64,000 nt of DNA from Psoroptes ovis (taxonomy: Eukaryota > Arthropoda > Arachnida > Sarcoptiformes > Psoroptidae). The DNA lies in the NCBI GenBank assembly GCA_002943765.1, contig PQWQ01000024.1, positions 2,501 to 66,500 of the forward strand. The letters are read 5' to 3'. Below the pieces are notes generated by a model that had not been told where the DNA came from, did no database searches, and was given only the letters and a program-made list of their open reading frames with translations. The translations under genes and the position numbers were made by a program. Below, one piece after another: positions 23,362-36,957 of the stretch (within the stretch, counting starts at the first letter, position 1; each line of letters starts with the position of its first letter).

Positions 23362-24193
23362 ATGGTAAGATTGTTATCATTCACTTATCATCATCAATGA
23401 TTATTTGAATTTATCTTTTCATAGTCAAAAGCAAAAAAATTGACACAAGATGAGAAACGTGTTCGTTTATTGGAATATTTTCATGAAACAGTAAGCTTAT
23501 CATTGATCAAAATAAATGATTCATTTTAATGAGAGTTTTACTAAACTAGAAAAGTGTTTTTGTGCTGAAAGAATTGGAAAAGATGGCTTCCAAAGAGAAA
23601 TCGATACCATCTCAAACAATTAAGGACACATTAAATTCATTGATTGATGATAATCTTGTTGAAACGGATAAAATTGGTGCATCCACTTATTTTTGGTCTT
23701 TTCCAAGTCAAACATATCAAAAGGTAAAAACGCAGAACAAATGAAATAATAATCATTCATTGATTTGCTCCTTTCTTCATTTAATTTATGTGCATAGAAA
23801 TTATGTGAATGTAACAATCTTGAACAATCAATCAAATCATTGCAGGAACAATCGAAAAATTTAGATGATGAATTGTCTAAATACATCGCCAATGCTAATG
23901 ATGATCAAATGATAAATGAGCAAAATAATCTTAAAGAAATGCAAGAAAATGTACAAAAATTAGAACAAGAAAAACAAAAATTACTCATAAAATTGGACAA
24001 ATTGAAAAATTATCGGCCCAATGAATTGAAACGATTCAATGATGATTGTCAACTGGCACGAACAGCCATTGAACGATGGACAGATAATATATTCCAATTG
24101 CGTTCTTGGTCTAAAAAACGATTTCAAATGGAATCATCTGAAATTGACAAAGTTTTCGCCATTCCAAGTGATTTCGATTATTACAATGAATGA
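23362..24193 (+). CDS. MND1: meiotic nuclear division protein 1 (MND1)
   Basis: MND1 pairs with HOP2 (PSMC3IP) to stimulate DMC1/RAD51 strand invasion in meiotic recombination. Exons 23362-23364 (the ATG alone), 23425-23490, 23550-23723 and 23798-24193 give 212 aa; human MND1 is 205. The winged-helix N-terminus reads SKAKKLTQDEKRVRLLEYF then HETKSVFVLKELEKMASKEK, with IGASTYFWSFPS matching the human IGTSNYYWAFPS. A coiled coil spans about residues 85-160. The signature C-terminus is RWTDNIFQLRSWSKKRF ... IDKVFAIPSDFDY, nearly the human sequence. Identification is firm. The first exon contributes only the initiator codon (ATG|GTAAGA), which ORF-based gene calling would miss. Confidence 0.96.
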
Positions 24194-24418
24194 TGCTCAT
24201 TACGATTTGTTCATTCATATATCACACCACCTTTTTACATGTTACGTAACCGGATCTTATCAGTTTTGACAGCGCAAATTGTCAAAAATAAAACTAGTTG
24301 TGTGGTCTGTGAACACAATTTTCATCAAATTTCCTCAATGGTACGCCATATGAAAATATCCTGGTACGATTGTTGTTATCAAATTAATTTGTAAACATCC
24401 TATCAAAATAATGAATAA

Positions 24419-24637
24419 ATGAATCAATTTCTCTACTTTCAACGACGCTATTCATCATTTTCCGAACACAGAATGACCACCGACCATACAACAAACAAAC
24501 AGCTGAAACATCATACTTTCACTGGGTGGGCAATGCCTATTTTTTATTTTTTCAAAAATATTTATGATGATATAATGGGTGTTTTCCCGTATGTTTTCTC
24601 TAGTTTTGTTTCAATGATTATACATGGATTGCTGTGA
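24419..24637 (+). CDS. possible small membrane protein, uncertain
   Basis: A 72-residue frame starting MNQFLYFQRRYSSFSEHR, with balanced composition compared with the surrounding low-complexity frames. The N-terminus is basic and Ser-rich like a mitochondrial presequence. One hydrophobic stretch (about residues 38-70, MPIFYFFKNIYDDIMGVFPY onward) could span a membrane. I recognise no family. A chance frame remains possible. Confidence 0.3.
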   Translation: MNQFLYFQRRYSSFSEHRMTTDHTTNKQLKHHTFTGWAMPIFYFFKNIYDDIMGVFPYVFSSFVSMIIHGLL

Positions 24638-26529
24638 TTTTTATTTCATATGAAAATATCAAAATTAACATTTTCATAGTCGTCAACATGATCACAAAAG
24701 GTATGTTCTATTCGAATGAATACTTTTTATGTCGTCAGTGATTCCCTTATTAGAGCGCCATACCTAAGCACTAATTTCAATGAAACATGATCAAGTCAGT
24801 GTTTCTGTCTGAATATTCGAATTCGAATTGCATCCAAAATTAAATGATTTGTTTACCCGATTCTTTGTGATTGTTTGTAGTTATGAATCCATTTGTGTCA
24901 GCAACACACCTTTTCTAGTTTGATTATTAGTCAAGTATTGATTATTGTTTGCTTTTAATTAAATGATCAAACTGAACATATCCATCAAATGATTCTTTTC
25001 AAAGAAACATATCAATTTATTGAAAGAATTTGGATATGGATCATAAAATTTTCTGGTAAACAAATCAAATATTTCAAGGTGTGAAACACAATAAAAGAAT
25101 TCGATTGTATGCACATTTTATGATGCTTATTATTCAAACAAAACCGATTTGAATTCAATTTTTTTAGTGATCAAATATTTTCGATTTTAAAGCAATCATG
25201 CAAATAATGAATCAATTTCGATTGGCTTCGAAACAGATTCATTGAAGCGAAAATTGATTTTGAACAATTTACCAAGTTTCTTTTCTTGAGATCAACTCGT
25301 TGATTGTTATCTCAAAAAACATCACTCAAAACATTGTTTCGTCAAATTGAATCACATTTAAATGAACATTACTTTGAATGAATGGTTGCTTCTGACTAAA
25401 AATAGTCTTTAATCAGCATTAACCAATTACTATGACTAAAAATGTTGCCAATCATTTTCTTCCTCTTTTCAGTGTTTTAGAAGCAGTTATAGACATACTT
25501 TAAAGCCATATTAGTGGCCACAATCAAATGATGAACATGGACATTATTTTAATTACAATTAATTGTTCATGTTTTTTGTTGTAGAATGAAAATTTCCCGG
25601 TGAAATTAGAAAACATGTCACAAAGTGAACAAAATGAACATCTTCAAATTACAGTCATTGTTTATTCAACTGTCAAAATGAATTTAGGTTTCATCTTGAT
25701 CATCATTCTGATCCTGGAACTTAATTAACTAACGAAAATCTAATAACAAACAGTAATTATTATGTTTATTTTCGATAATCTCTCTTTTAATTACTTAAAT
25801 TACATCTCATCTATCTCTCTTTCTCGCATGTGAAAATGTGGGATTTTTTTGTTGTTTTGAATGAAATCAATTTTGATTCTGAAAACAAAAAACAAAATTT
25901 TGATGATTCATTGTTTGACTGTGAAATTAGTTGTCAAAACAAAATAAAATTTCATTTTGAAAGAATGAAATTACTGAATCAATTATTTTCATTATCAGTA
26001 ATAATTGGATGACAGATATGATCATCAACAACAACAACAACAATCTCGAGTGAATCGCATGAATGATTTAACAATTTTTGACCATAAATTTTTCTTTTCT
26101 TTTTTCAGTTTATTGTCATTATGATGGTAATAATGATGAAGCAACTATTGAATTTTGAATGAATTTCAAATTTTCAAATCGTTCCACTTGAATTCTCAAT
26201 GATGATGTGACATTTCACCATTTTTTTTTCATTTTCCTTTGACCTGTTGATTCTGCTATTCTGATATATTTTGTTAATTATTTATTCGTTTATAAATGTC
26301 CTTGATTATTTTATTTTTCAAATCGAAATAATCGGATGCAAAACTCAATCATTGAATGACATTCATCGTTTGACATCTGTTGTTGTATTTGGAGATTGCC
26401 AACAAAAACCTTTCAATTTCCAACTTGATTCACTGTTGCATGTCATGGCAGTGACACTCATACTACACAGCCATATGTCGCACCAACTTTTGTTGTTATT
26501 TCTCCGATTTGTGCATTCGATCCTTGCCC

Positions 26530-26550
26530 AAAAAAAAAAAAAAAAAAAAA
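26530..26550 (+). repeat. poly(A) tract, 21 A
   Basis: An uninterrupted run of 21 A between CCC and CC. It could be the tail of an old retroposed copy, but I see no SINE or cDNA body before it and no flanking target duplication. Confidence 0.6.
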
Positions 26551-26986
26551 CCTGACCCTCCAAACAAGGTTCTGAAAATTTAGACAGTAGCTAACGCTGA
26601 CACGTGTTTAATTTATTCAAAATCCATTTCATGCAAAAAAAAACGTTAGATTTAGGCTTCATTCAACTAGTTGTTTTATCAATTAGACATCTTTTTATGC
26701 ATAAATTCAAATTTAATTTAATAACTTTCAAATTAAGCAGATGCATAGTTTTTCCAATTTCTGTTTTTACAAGTTGTTTGTGTAAGCTGTACACCTGGTA
26801 TTACCCATGATTTGTAAAATCTCATTTGTTCATTAATTTCACCTGGTCCTTTGTTCAATAATCGAAGATGAACATTATTGGATAATAAATCTGGAGCATC
26901 TGCAGCCAATCAATCAGCAGATTGGCCAAACACTGTGATACGCGTGTTGAGTATTTTGAGTATTGTTTGATTTTGATCGTTTTCAT

Positions 26987-27070
26987 AAACCGAAAAATCA
27001 AACGTCCACGTGCCATTTGGCACGTGTAAATATTGAGAGCATCTGCGACATTTACTCGATTTTTCGGTTT
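26987..27070. repeat. inverted repeat enclosing a palindromic double E-box
   Basis: A 13 bp arm AAACCGAAAAATC (26987-26999) is exactly repeated in inverted form at 27058-27070. Inside it, 27007-27026 reads CACGTGCCATTTGGCACGTG, a perfect dyad around a central TT that contains two CACGTG E-boxes, the core site of bHLH factors (Myc/Max, CLOCK/CYCLE, USF). Function is inference; the structure is read directly. Confidence 0.6.
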
Positions 27071-30000
27071 GTTTCAAAAGTTTTCTCCATGGCCATATGG
27101 TCCATATTTTTTTTTTTTTTGTTTCATACCACCATTTGGGAAATGATCCGAATTCATCCAAATGTGACACCTGTTGAATGGTAATGATCATTTTCAATTA
27201 TTAAATAAACAACTGATGCCGATAAATTGTCCAAAAACATTGGTCTCTCTTGAGTCCATTCGATGAGATTTGAAATGAATTCATTCAAATGATTATTAAT
27301 AAACAATCAATAATTCATTTTTCAAATAATATTTTAAAACGTTCAATTTATCATTTTCAAATGACATTCTCGATATAAACATTCGAATATTTGATAACAG
27401 AAAAAACAATAAAAATAGCCATAAACAATTAAATGATAGTCATCATTATTATTGCTTGTTTGTACGGAAATGCACTCATCAACATCATCACCATTAAATA
27501 ATATTGTTTGTAATATTATTTTCATTTTCTTGTGTTAACTAAACAAAAAAATTCCAAAGCATCCAAGCATGGCCATTCATAGTTATTATGAATGTGTGTG
27601 TTTGTATGTGCTTTTGACTATAGTTTGGTTCTGCAATTTATTATCATTTCTACTATGGCTATGATTATTTTGCCAGCCATTCAAAATGATCATTGAAGGA
27701 ACCAGAATATAATTGTAAAAAAAGCAATCATAGCAACTAAGATCGACACGCACTGTTGAACATTGAAATGGTTTCAGATTCAATTTACTTTGATGTTTTT
27801 GTTGCATTTTCAATCGGTTCTTCAACAAGTCTTGGCCAAATGGCCACTTATTTCTAGAAAATTTTGAGATATACTTTGATTATCATTATTTTAAAAAAAA
27901 ATGTTTTCTCTTCCTTCTCAAACATTCTTTCGAATTCAATACGTTTGTTTTCCGTCGTCGAATGTATTTCATTTTAAAAAATCTCAGGTCAAAGGCCAAA
28001 AATTGGCAGAAATAAATGGAAAAAACTTTTTATGCATGTTGTTGTTGTACCATATGACCATATGGACGAATACTAAAATGATGATTGTAAAAATAATTAT
28101 AACAACAACACCAGTCATTTCTGAGTTTTAAGAGAAGACTTTTAAATTTTGAATTTTGGTCAAAGAAATTTTTGCACATTTAAACATGTGTTTTTCTCTA
28201 TGAATGTATTGTGGGTGGTTTTTTGTTCATTCATTCATTTCATTGACAGACATTGGTCCACAAATGATTATTCATTTCGACTGTCACCAAATGTCTTTGA
28301 TTTCATATTCAAATGTTATTTATTTCCGTTTTTTATTCCCAATTTTTTTTTGTCCAAAGCTTTTTAATTGTTTTCAAATTAATGCTTTGTTTATAGCTTT
28401 TTCTGTTGAAATATTTTCGAATCAAAAATTTAACCAATTTCTTCATGCCCAATTTGAAACTCCCTTTTACTTGGGTTTCGCTTTGGTCAACATTGTTTTT
28501 TTTTGTGTTGAGAATGATCCATATTTTTTTCTATTTTCTTAAAAATCCCACGATTCAAGCAAAACTTCCGTTAAGTTACCTTTGTACATTAACAAGTAGC
28601 ACGTATTTTGTTAATTTTGGTTAATTTTTCATTTTGAGTGCATAACAATTTGCTTTATTATTATTTTTCATTTCATTTTGTGCTTCAAACTTTTGATATT
28701 TTCATTGTAGTTCCTTATTTCAGTCTAAGAAACTTGACCAACATTTCTTGAGATTTTGACTAAAATAATCTATTATTCAAAATTAAAATGAACTTTACTT
28801 GGGAAATTTTTATTTTTATTAATAACAAAAACCAAAATATGCTCCTTGGGATTTACTTGTTCATATTTTTGAATTAAATCAATGTTTTGAATTATAGAAA
28901 AATTGCCGATGTTTTTCTGAGCTCAATTTTCTTCGCCAAAATCTTTAAGAAAATGAAAGACCCTAGACTCGAAGTGAAAAGAAGCCAGGTGAAATGTTTT
29001 TCAATGAAAAAAAAATCACCGGACGTGTATTTCACAAACCAACAATAAATAATAAACAAATGACCTTTGTACCTTGTGCTACTCTTGATTAATATACAGG
29101 TGACAATTTTTGCAAAAAATAAAATAATCACAACATAAAAGTGAGATAAACGGAAATCAACAATCAATTTCCAGACAAATAAATCGGTCCATTTCGATTG
29201 AATCGATTGATTAATTTAATTAAATTCAAATTTATTTATTTATTATCAAATCAAAGATAATAATTACATAACAATTGGTTCGAATTTAAATTTTTATTTG
29301 AAAATTCCGGTTTATTCGATTTGTTTAGTTGTGAAAATGTGAAGCTTACTTTGATTTTTGTGTAATTCCCTGTATACATCTCAAACTGGATTCTCTATTC
29401 AAACACATGAAATTATTTCTCGTTTTTTTACATGTTCTTCATATCAGTGATCCGCATTAATCGACCATTTGAAAATTTTACCATTTAAATGAATAAATGT
29501 TAGATAATTGAACCACTTCCACGGGCTACAATCGTTCAAATGCCAATCTCTTTGAATAATTCTCTTCAAATTTTAGTCATTTTGTTTTTATTGCATTTTT
29601 TTGTGTGAATAAAGAACAAGTCGAATTTTCACTACTCAAATCAGCATAAACTCTGAATCAACAGACACACACACACACCACAATCATCTGTGCCCATTGA
29701 AGCAAATTTGACTGCTGTTTCTGCCGTGCATTTCATTCATTTTATTTGAATCATTCATTTGAATTGGTCGACTCACAATTTGAATTTTTATGACAAAAAT
29801 TTAATAATCGTAGTGCATACGTTTTTTCTAATTTTATTACTTTTATCGTTATGATTATTTTTTGATTTATTTATCAAATTTCATCACTATTTTTACGTTG
29901 TCTTATGAACACACTTAATTATTGAAGACAATTCCAATTTGCTAATTGATATTTATTCATTTTCAATTTCAACTCTAATCATTTAATTTTGTGTTTATTG

Positions 30001-30119
30001 TGCTCATTTCATTTTTTATTTCAGTTTATTTAAACAATTTCACAATCTTCAATCATCATCATCAATAACATAATCAATAATTGAATTTTGTTTTGATTAA
30101 TCAAAAAATGTGAATTTTT

Positions 30120-30216
30120 CAGCCAAAATTATGATCAATATTTGAATGAATTCTATTTAAAACTTCAAACAATCACCAAATCGATGAATGCAAATTCCAT
30201 CAATAATAAACAATCT
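30120..30216 (+). other. candidate 5' UTR exon of the kekkon-like gene
   Basis: The sequence before a good donor (CT|GTAAGTTTG, GT at 30217) looks less AT-monotonous. The coding exon at 37002 is preceded by a strong acceptor at 36957 with no coding upstream, so a 5' UTR exon must lie somewhere to the left. This site is only one candidate; its start is not determinable. Confidence 0.2.
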
Positions 30217-33200
30217 GTAAGTTTGTTTAAGATTTATTAATTATTAAATTCAATAATAAGCTGTTGTCATTGACTATTTGAAATTCGTCAATCGATCACT
30301 TTTTCTAATTTCAATATTTATTAATCATGGCCATTCGATGGCATTATATTGAGATCAATGTCTGAATAATCAAATTACTATTCACACAATGATCATTGTT
30401 CAATTTACAATTTCTGTTAATTCATTGTTTGAATTGTTAATTAAAGATTTATCCAAACACAATTTCAACAATTGAATTTGTTTAGTGGTGGTCCATTTAT
30501 TTGAATGTTTGTCTTTGAATTCCGTCCAAAAATGTTTCAGTTATTCACATGGAAATAGCAAAGACTTTTGCGTAAACAAATTTGGAGAATGTTGTTGAAA
30601 TTGTTTTCTTAAATATAAACTGAATTACTGAACAATTTTTAAATTTATCACACTAGAAAATGGACGAAAATAGATTATTTTTGTGTTAGATCATCATTGT
30701 TATTACTATTTTTCATTACATTTGACGCTGCTATTAGACACATTTTGTTGATTTAATAAATATTTTTTCTTTTGAATGAATATTCTTCATTCATTTGTTG
30801 TTCGAATACAATTTACATTTGCTTTTGACATTTATAGTAATCATTTTTATTATTATTATTATTATTACCATTCAACCAAAACCATTCTGTAATTCTCTCA
30901 AATTGGTTTTTTGAAAAAAAAATTTTAAGATAATTTCCGAAAAGAAACGCATTCATACTGCAAACACACATAAAAATATTTTTATTCTAAATTTAAACAT
31001 CCGAAAATAATTTATTTAATCCAAAAGCAAAAAAAAACCAATTCATCATTTAGTTATTCCATGTCTTCGTTATTTCAGTGAACCAGAAAATGGCCACAGC
31101 CCGTTTATTATTCAAAAAAATCAGTTGTTTTCAATCCAATAATGTTAAATGCACATTTTTGGTTGGCCACAAATAACTCAAATATCGACTTGAAAAATGT
31201 TTTTAGGTTCAAATAAACAGTAAAAATTAATTTATCATTTTCATTATTTAACATCTTCTTCTTTGATCGCACACCTTAATCATTCATGATGATTATAGAA
31301 AACAATCTACTAAATCTCAAATCCATGAGAAAATATTTTATAATCCTTTTATTAATGAATTGATCAAATTCAATTCGATATTCTCATTTGAATTGATCAA
31401 TTCATTTAGATTAACCTTTTGAATTTTGTTTGTTTTGATTTGACCAGTAAACTGGACATTTTCAAAGGATTAAATATTTTTCTGGTATTCGATTGTCGAA
31501 ATTCTTAAGATGCCAATGACCTAAATCAAATAAAATCAAATTTCATGATTCATGAAATAGAAATGATTTAAATTGAAAAAATATTTGATACAATCGAATC
31601 GGCATCTGAACAAACAATTCATCATATAATCACTGAATAATTTCAATTTGACAATTTTTGCTACAAAAAAAACTAATCTAATATGAAAACTATCGTAATC
31701 ATCTTCTTGAACATTTATGAATATGCATCAGTCTGAAATGAGATAATTTTTTCGGCAAATTTCTTGAAAATATTTGGGCAATAATTTTCGAATAAAAAAT
31801 AATTTTATTCACTAAACTGAATGATTTTTATCTTAGGAGCAATAAATTGAAATAAGTTATTTATTAACAAAGATGGCCTTATCATAGATCTATTTTCTAT
31901 GAATGAATTATCAATTTCAATGTGTCATTCAACAATAAAATGTCACCATTTTTCAGGTCATCCATTTAAATGTCATCTGCACATTCATTCATTCAGTAGT
32001 CTTGTGAGTTATTGTAGTATTTTTTTAATGAAAGAATTTTTTTAGGAGAGGCCATTATGGCATTTTTGATATCGAAACAGTGAAGATTATCAAATAAATA
32101 GAAGCATCTTTAATTGCTTGCATCAATAAATTATTATTTGATTCAAAAAAATAATAATTTCTTGAGAAATATCTTTCTTTTCCAAGAAAATGATGCTAAA
32201 TACATCCAGTACCTTTCAATGATGATGAGCATACATTAATCAACAAGGGTCAAGCCTAAGTAAACATTCAAATTTGATTAAATTTATGAATAAATAAATG
32301 AAATGAAAATAAATGCCATTCATTTGACGATTGACAGTTTATTTCATCTTTTCCAAAATGATTTGTCACTTAAAAAAAAACTTTACCTTTCATTCATTTT
32401 AAAAAGCTATTTATCAATGACAATCAACAATTTAATAGAAAAAAAAGTGTCACACTTATTATACAAGCACAATCAATCATAAACTTTTACTACAAATTGT
32501 TATTCTCTCGATTCATAAATTCACAAGTTTCTCCTTTTTTGAAAACTCCATTCATATTTCTTTAGTGTGATTTGCTTTAGCTAAATTTATGAAAAAGTCT
32601 AAAATTATCACAAAAAAACATCAATTTGACATTTCGAATAATGGCAATAATCTCATTGAAAGCCTTTGCCATAATCATTAAAATATTTATAAATTAAAAA
32701 ATGGAAGAAAATGTAACCTGTTGTTTGATGGTTATTATTGTTGTTGTTTATGTAAAAAGTTATTCTGATAATCAATGAAAGAAAAAATAATGTTTTCAAG
32801 CATCATTTAAAAGATGCGTGTGGCTTTGCTTCGGTCAAAAAAAAAACCCTCAAAATTGAAATATTTACATGTTTTGTATATGTGGGATATGGTCATAAAT
32901 AATAACCATTGAAGCAAAGCTTTAAAATGAAAAAATAAAAATGATAATAACATCTCGCAAAATACAATCAAAGCCGTAAATAATAATCTACCAAACCAGA
33001 ATAACAAGAGCATAGGTTATAACCAGCCAAAACAAAAAAAAAAAAAAACAACAACAACATACACCACTGATTTTACATATAAATCAAGCAAGCCTCACAT
33101 TGGTAAAGGTTAGGTCATCATTTCAAATAATCAACATTTTCATTTTTTTGATTCTGGTTTTTGATTCATCTAAAATAATCATTTTTAATCAATAACAATT

Positions 33201-34618
33201 CATTTTTTGTTCTTTTTCGTTGCCTTCATCAAATCTTGATTAAGGTCAAGTTTGATCATTACTTGTATCAGAAAATTTGCTGATTTTGTAGGTGTGTCGG
33301 CATGATGATGTAACTAAGAATTCTGATTCAATTCAATTTTGAATGAGCTTTTGATTAATTTGTGAAATTTTTTGGTCTTCAAAATGCATTTTTGTTTGTG
33401 ATATCATTGCTCTCTTTTTCTTCATTCTCATCTCCATTCAATGGTTGATTGAATGGTGGATGGATTGATGGTAGGTTGGTTGGTTGGTGGTCGCCAGATT
33501 TCATTGTTATTTAATGAATTGTTTCTTTCATCATCGTCAAAAAAAACAACAACCAGCCAACATGAAAATGTATGAAATATTCATTCGAAAATGAATTCAA
33601 ACGAAACGAAATGAAAAATTATTATGATTCACTTTAATGAAAAACCGGTCGACTTTTTTGATGATATTTGGTTTTTTGGTCGTAGTGGCAAAAATGAGAA
33701 CTGATGTTGATGAATGATGATGATAATAAAGATGATTATAATCACTAACAATTCAGCCGAATAAAAAATATACATCCTGGTTTAGTATTTTATTCATATT
33801 AGACCTACCAAAAATACTGAAAAAATCAACAGGTAACTCACCTGTGTCTGCTGTGACCATTACATTTTTATTTATATCCATGTTTAATGATTACTACTTT
33901 CACAACAATTTAGATAATAATAATAATAAATGAATGAATGCAATGGTGTACTGACATAACAATTTACAACAACAACAATGCTATATCTCATTATTAAACA
34001 AAAGCCAATCAAGCGAGCAAAAAAAGCAAATCAAGAGTCATAGAGATTATTGAAATATTATCAATAGACAACAACACATAAATTGATGTTCGAAATTCAA
34101 TTAAATCCATTTTTCGATTGCATTCAATTGAAGCAAGTACGATTCTATTATTGCTGCTTATTGTTGCTTGCAAAATGGAAACATCTCAAGACTTGAGATA
34201 AGATTTTGAAATCATTTTCAAGTTGTTCTCTCCATCGTTTGTCTATAAAGTCAATGTGTAAAAAAGATTGATCATAACTTATTCAAAAAAATCACATTTG
34301 TTTCATTCATTTATTCTCATTGAAAATTCAATTCACATTCAAGATTAAGAACCAGATAAATTTTTATCAAATTCAAATTCATATTTCGATAAATTCAACT
34401 AAAATCAATGATAAACATTATCAACATATGCACTAAAACATTTGATCAAGTCTGTAGGCGGATGTGCAAAATGGTTTTTTTCAACGATTAAGAGCTTGTC
34501 GTTGCATGTTTATGTTTGAGCTTGATCATCATCATCTTTAGCTTTACCATTCATTTTTTGGTTGAACATTTCAAAAATTATTTTTTAAATCAAAATGATG
34601 CATTCTTCAATGTAAATA

Positions 34619-34626
34619 TATATAAA
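34619..34626 (+). promoter_or_regulatory. TATA-box candidate
   Basis: TATATAAA followed by GG and a locally GC-richer stretch (GGTGCGGC ... TTTGCGCAG). It lies 78 bp before the ATG of an 82-codon open frame at 34704-34952. The arrangement resembles a core promoter with a start about 30 bp downstream. Confidence 0.3.
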
Positions 34627-34703
34627 GGTGCGGCTTTTATTTGCGCAGAAAAGCATTGACTGGTCTATGAATATGAATCACCATTAAAGCAATTAATAAT
34701 TCA

Positions 34704-34952
34704 ATGATTTATTTATTGAATTTTTTTCGAAAAAATGAAAAATTTAGTTTCTCAGATATTCAGATATTCCGGATGAATTATTTGATTACGGACTTTTCCA
34801 GGAATCCATTCATTTTTGATCTTTATCCATTGATTCAATTTCATTCGATTCGGGCGTCTTCCATTGTTCCATGTTTATCGAATACAAATGTCCTAACAAA
34901 CGAATCAAGAGTTCATTTCATGATAAATTTGAAATTGGAACCGAAGAATTAA
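34704..34952 (+). CDS. possible small protein, uncertain
   Basis: An 82-residue frame starting MIYLLNFFRKNEKFSF and ending MINLKLEPKN. Composition is mixed rather than monotonous, and it sits just downstream of a TATA-like box. No family, signal peptide or Cys pattern is recognised. It may be chance. Confidence 0.2.
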   Translation: MIYLLNFFRKNEKFSFSDIQIFRMNYLITDFSRNPFIFDLYPLIQFHSIRASSIVPCLSNTNVLTNESRVHFMINLKLEPKN

Positions 34953-36957
34953 CAGTTCGGACCACACCTTATTCAATATTTGAAAATATGGTGTCACTTT
35001 TTAGTTGATAAAATAATAGATTGTGAAGATATAGTTTAGTGCTAATGATTACTTCAATTATGAATGATATGATCATCATTATTTTATTTAATCATTCAAA
35101 TCCTAATGGATACACATTGCAACCAAACGCCAAAACCAGAATTCAAAGTGATCAAATAAAAAATGTTATTAATGTAAATATCTGATTAAAAATTATTTTT
35201 CAAATGATCATTTGTGACGCCCTTTCGCAAACATTTTTTTCCATTTTCTGGTGTCATTACACATTTATTAATGTTAAAAGCTTTGTCAAATTTGAAATGT
35301 CTCATCAATTATTATGATTAGATTGTTTGATATTTCAGTATTTTTCATCATTATACATTCGATCATTCCATCGTAATAATCATCGTCAATGATTTATGTG
35401 TTTTTTCATTCATTTTGAAAAATTACATTTAACCGAAGAAATAATTTCCATTTTCATCACAAATCAAATCAATATTAATGTTCATTTCAAGTAAAAAAGC
35501 AGCAATTTTTTTTCATAACCAGAGAACTGACCACTTTGATTGTTGATTCATTCATTCAAAAAGTGTTCAAAATGATAAAGAGAAAATGGGACACATTTAC
35601 TTAAATAAATGAATTTCACACCTGTTATCGTGATGATCATTATTTAAAGTGTCAATTTTGAAAAAAAAACTTGATGCTGATTTCTCAACAATCATAGATT
35701 TGATCAAATGTTTCTCATGCTTTATAAATAGCATCAAACAAAAACGGTTAGATTTGATTATTTTTGATCAAATGAATTATGATTTAACAATGGATCATCA
35801 ATGATTTTCAAAAATAATCAATGAAATCATTTATTTCACCAAATTCATTGAACATTCGATATTTCACCAATTATTGTTGTGCCATTTCCAATCATTAGTC
35901 AATCGATGAATACAATTCAAATGTTCATTTCATTTTTGATCAGTAAAATTTGTCCAAAATTGTCCGAATCGTTTTTTTTTTTTTGGTTGAATTGTGAATC
36001 GGTTTTTCAGCAGCAACAATCAAACAATGATTTGAATGAATCATTAATAATTCATTTATTATTTGGGGTAAATATATTTGATGATTGTGAATGTATGCAT
36101 AGAAAAGCAAACATCATTTAAAATTTCTTCTCTTTGCATTTTAATTTCATCAAAAAGATAATCTATTTTTATTTTCATTTATTTTTCTCAATTACATTTG
36201 TTCGTGTGTTTCATACATTTTCATTTAAACTTGTGTCTATGTTTGTCCACACAACAATTATTATGCCTATGATTGACATAAACATAAAACTTACAAACAA
36301 AATTGCTTTCTGCCAAAATAAACAAACAAACAAACAACTAATTTCATCAAATATTTCTCTTCGTCCCGTATTCCGTGACAAGGTGTCATTCGAGAACGAG
36401 AATGAATGAACAGAAAAAACAATTTAATCTTATTTGTTTGATTTTATTATGTTCCATACTTTCTCATTCAACAATCGATGAAATATCATTGTTTTCTATT
36501 TTTGATATTTTTAACGATTGATCGATTGATTACTTTAACACATAATGATCATCAAAAAAAGAAATTAGGTAATTATTGTTTATTTATTTATTTAATGATA
36601 TGACTGTTGTTGATATAATTCATTCTTTTAATGATTCTAATTTTAATTTCAAACATTGTTTGTTTTGTGAATTAACTATTTAAATATAAAAAATCATTAA
36701 ATCATTTTTCCCCGATATCGTTACTATGATATAAATGATGTTGGCACAATCAACAAAACAAAACAAAGCAAAAAACAAGCCAATGACTGTCCAACAATGA
36801 CAACAGCAACATCCCATACATTTTAACGAATTAGTTTTTAATGATTGAGAATTATTTTATTCATTTGAATTCATTTTTGCATTATGAATCATTTCTTTTA
36901 TTTAACATCGATTAAATAATTTTATCAATTTTTTTTCATTTATATTTTTACATTTAG

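Larger units (their letters stand above)
24638..36957. other. gene desert upstream of the kekkon-like gene
   Basis: About 12.3 kb of AT-rich sequence without any coding region I can support. The many short frames (for example 26271-26555, 27901-28542, 36134-36409) are Phe/Ile/Asn-rich chance frames. It contains simple repeats (A21 at 26530-26550, TTA repeats near 30848-30866, CA repeat near 29666-29678, GGTT repeat near 33470-33490) and a few candidate regulatory sites listed separately. It may be the regulatory domain, or partly a 5' UTR intron, of the receptor gene at 37.0 kb. Confidence 0.5.

Noticed and set aside
26460..26560. SINE or processed pseudogene ending in the A21 tract
   Set aside because: No polymerase III boxes, no recognisable cDNA body and no flanking duplication; simple slippage explains the run.
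28149..28624. Overlapping frames at 28.1-28.6 kb as genes
   Set aside because: Extreme Phe/Ile/Leu bias from T-rich DNA, no splice context, no motifs.
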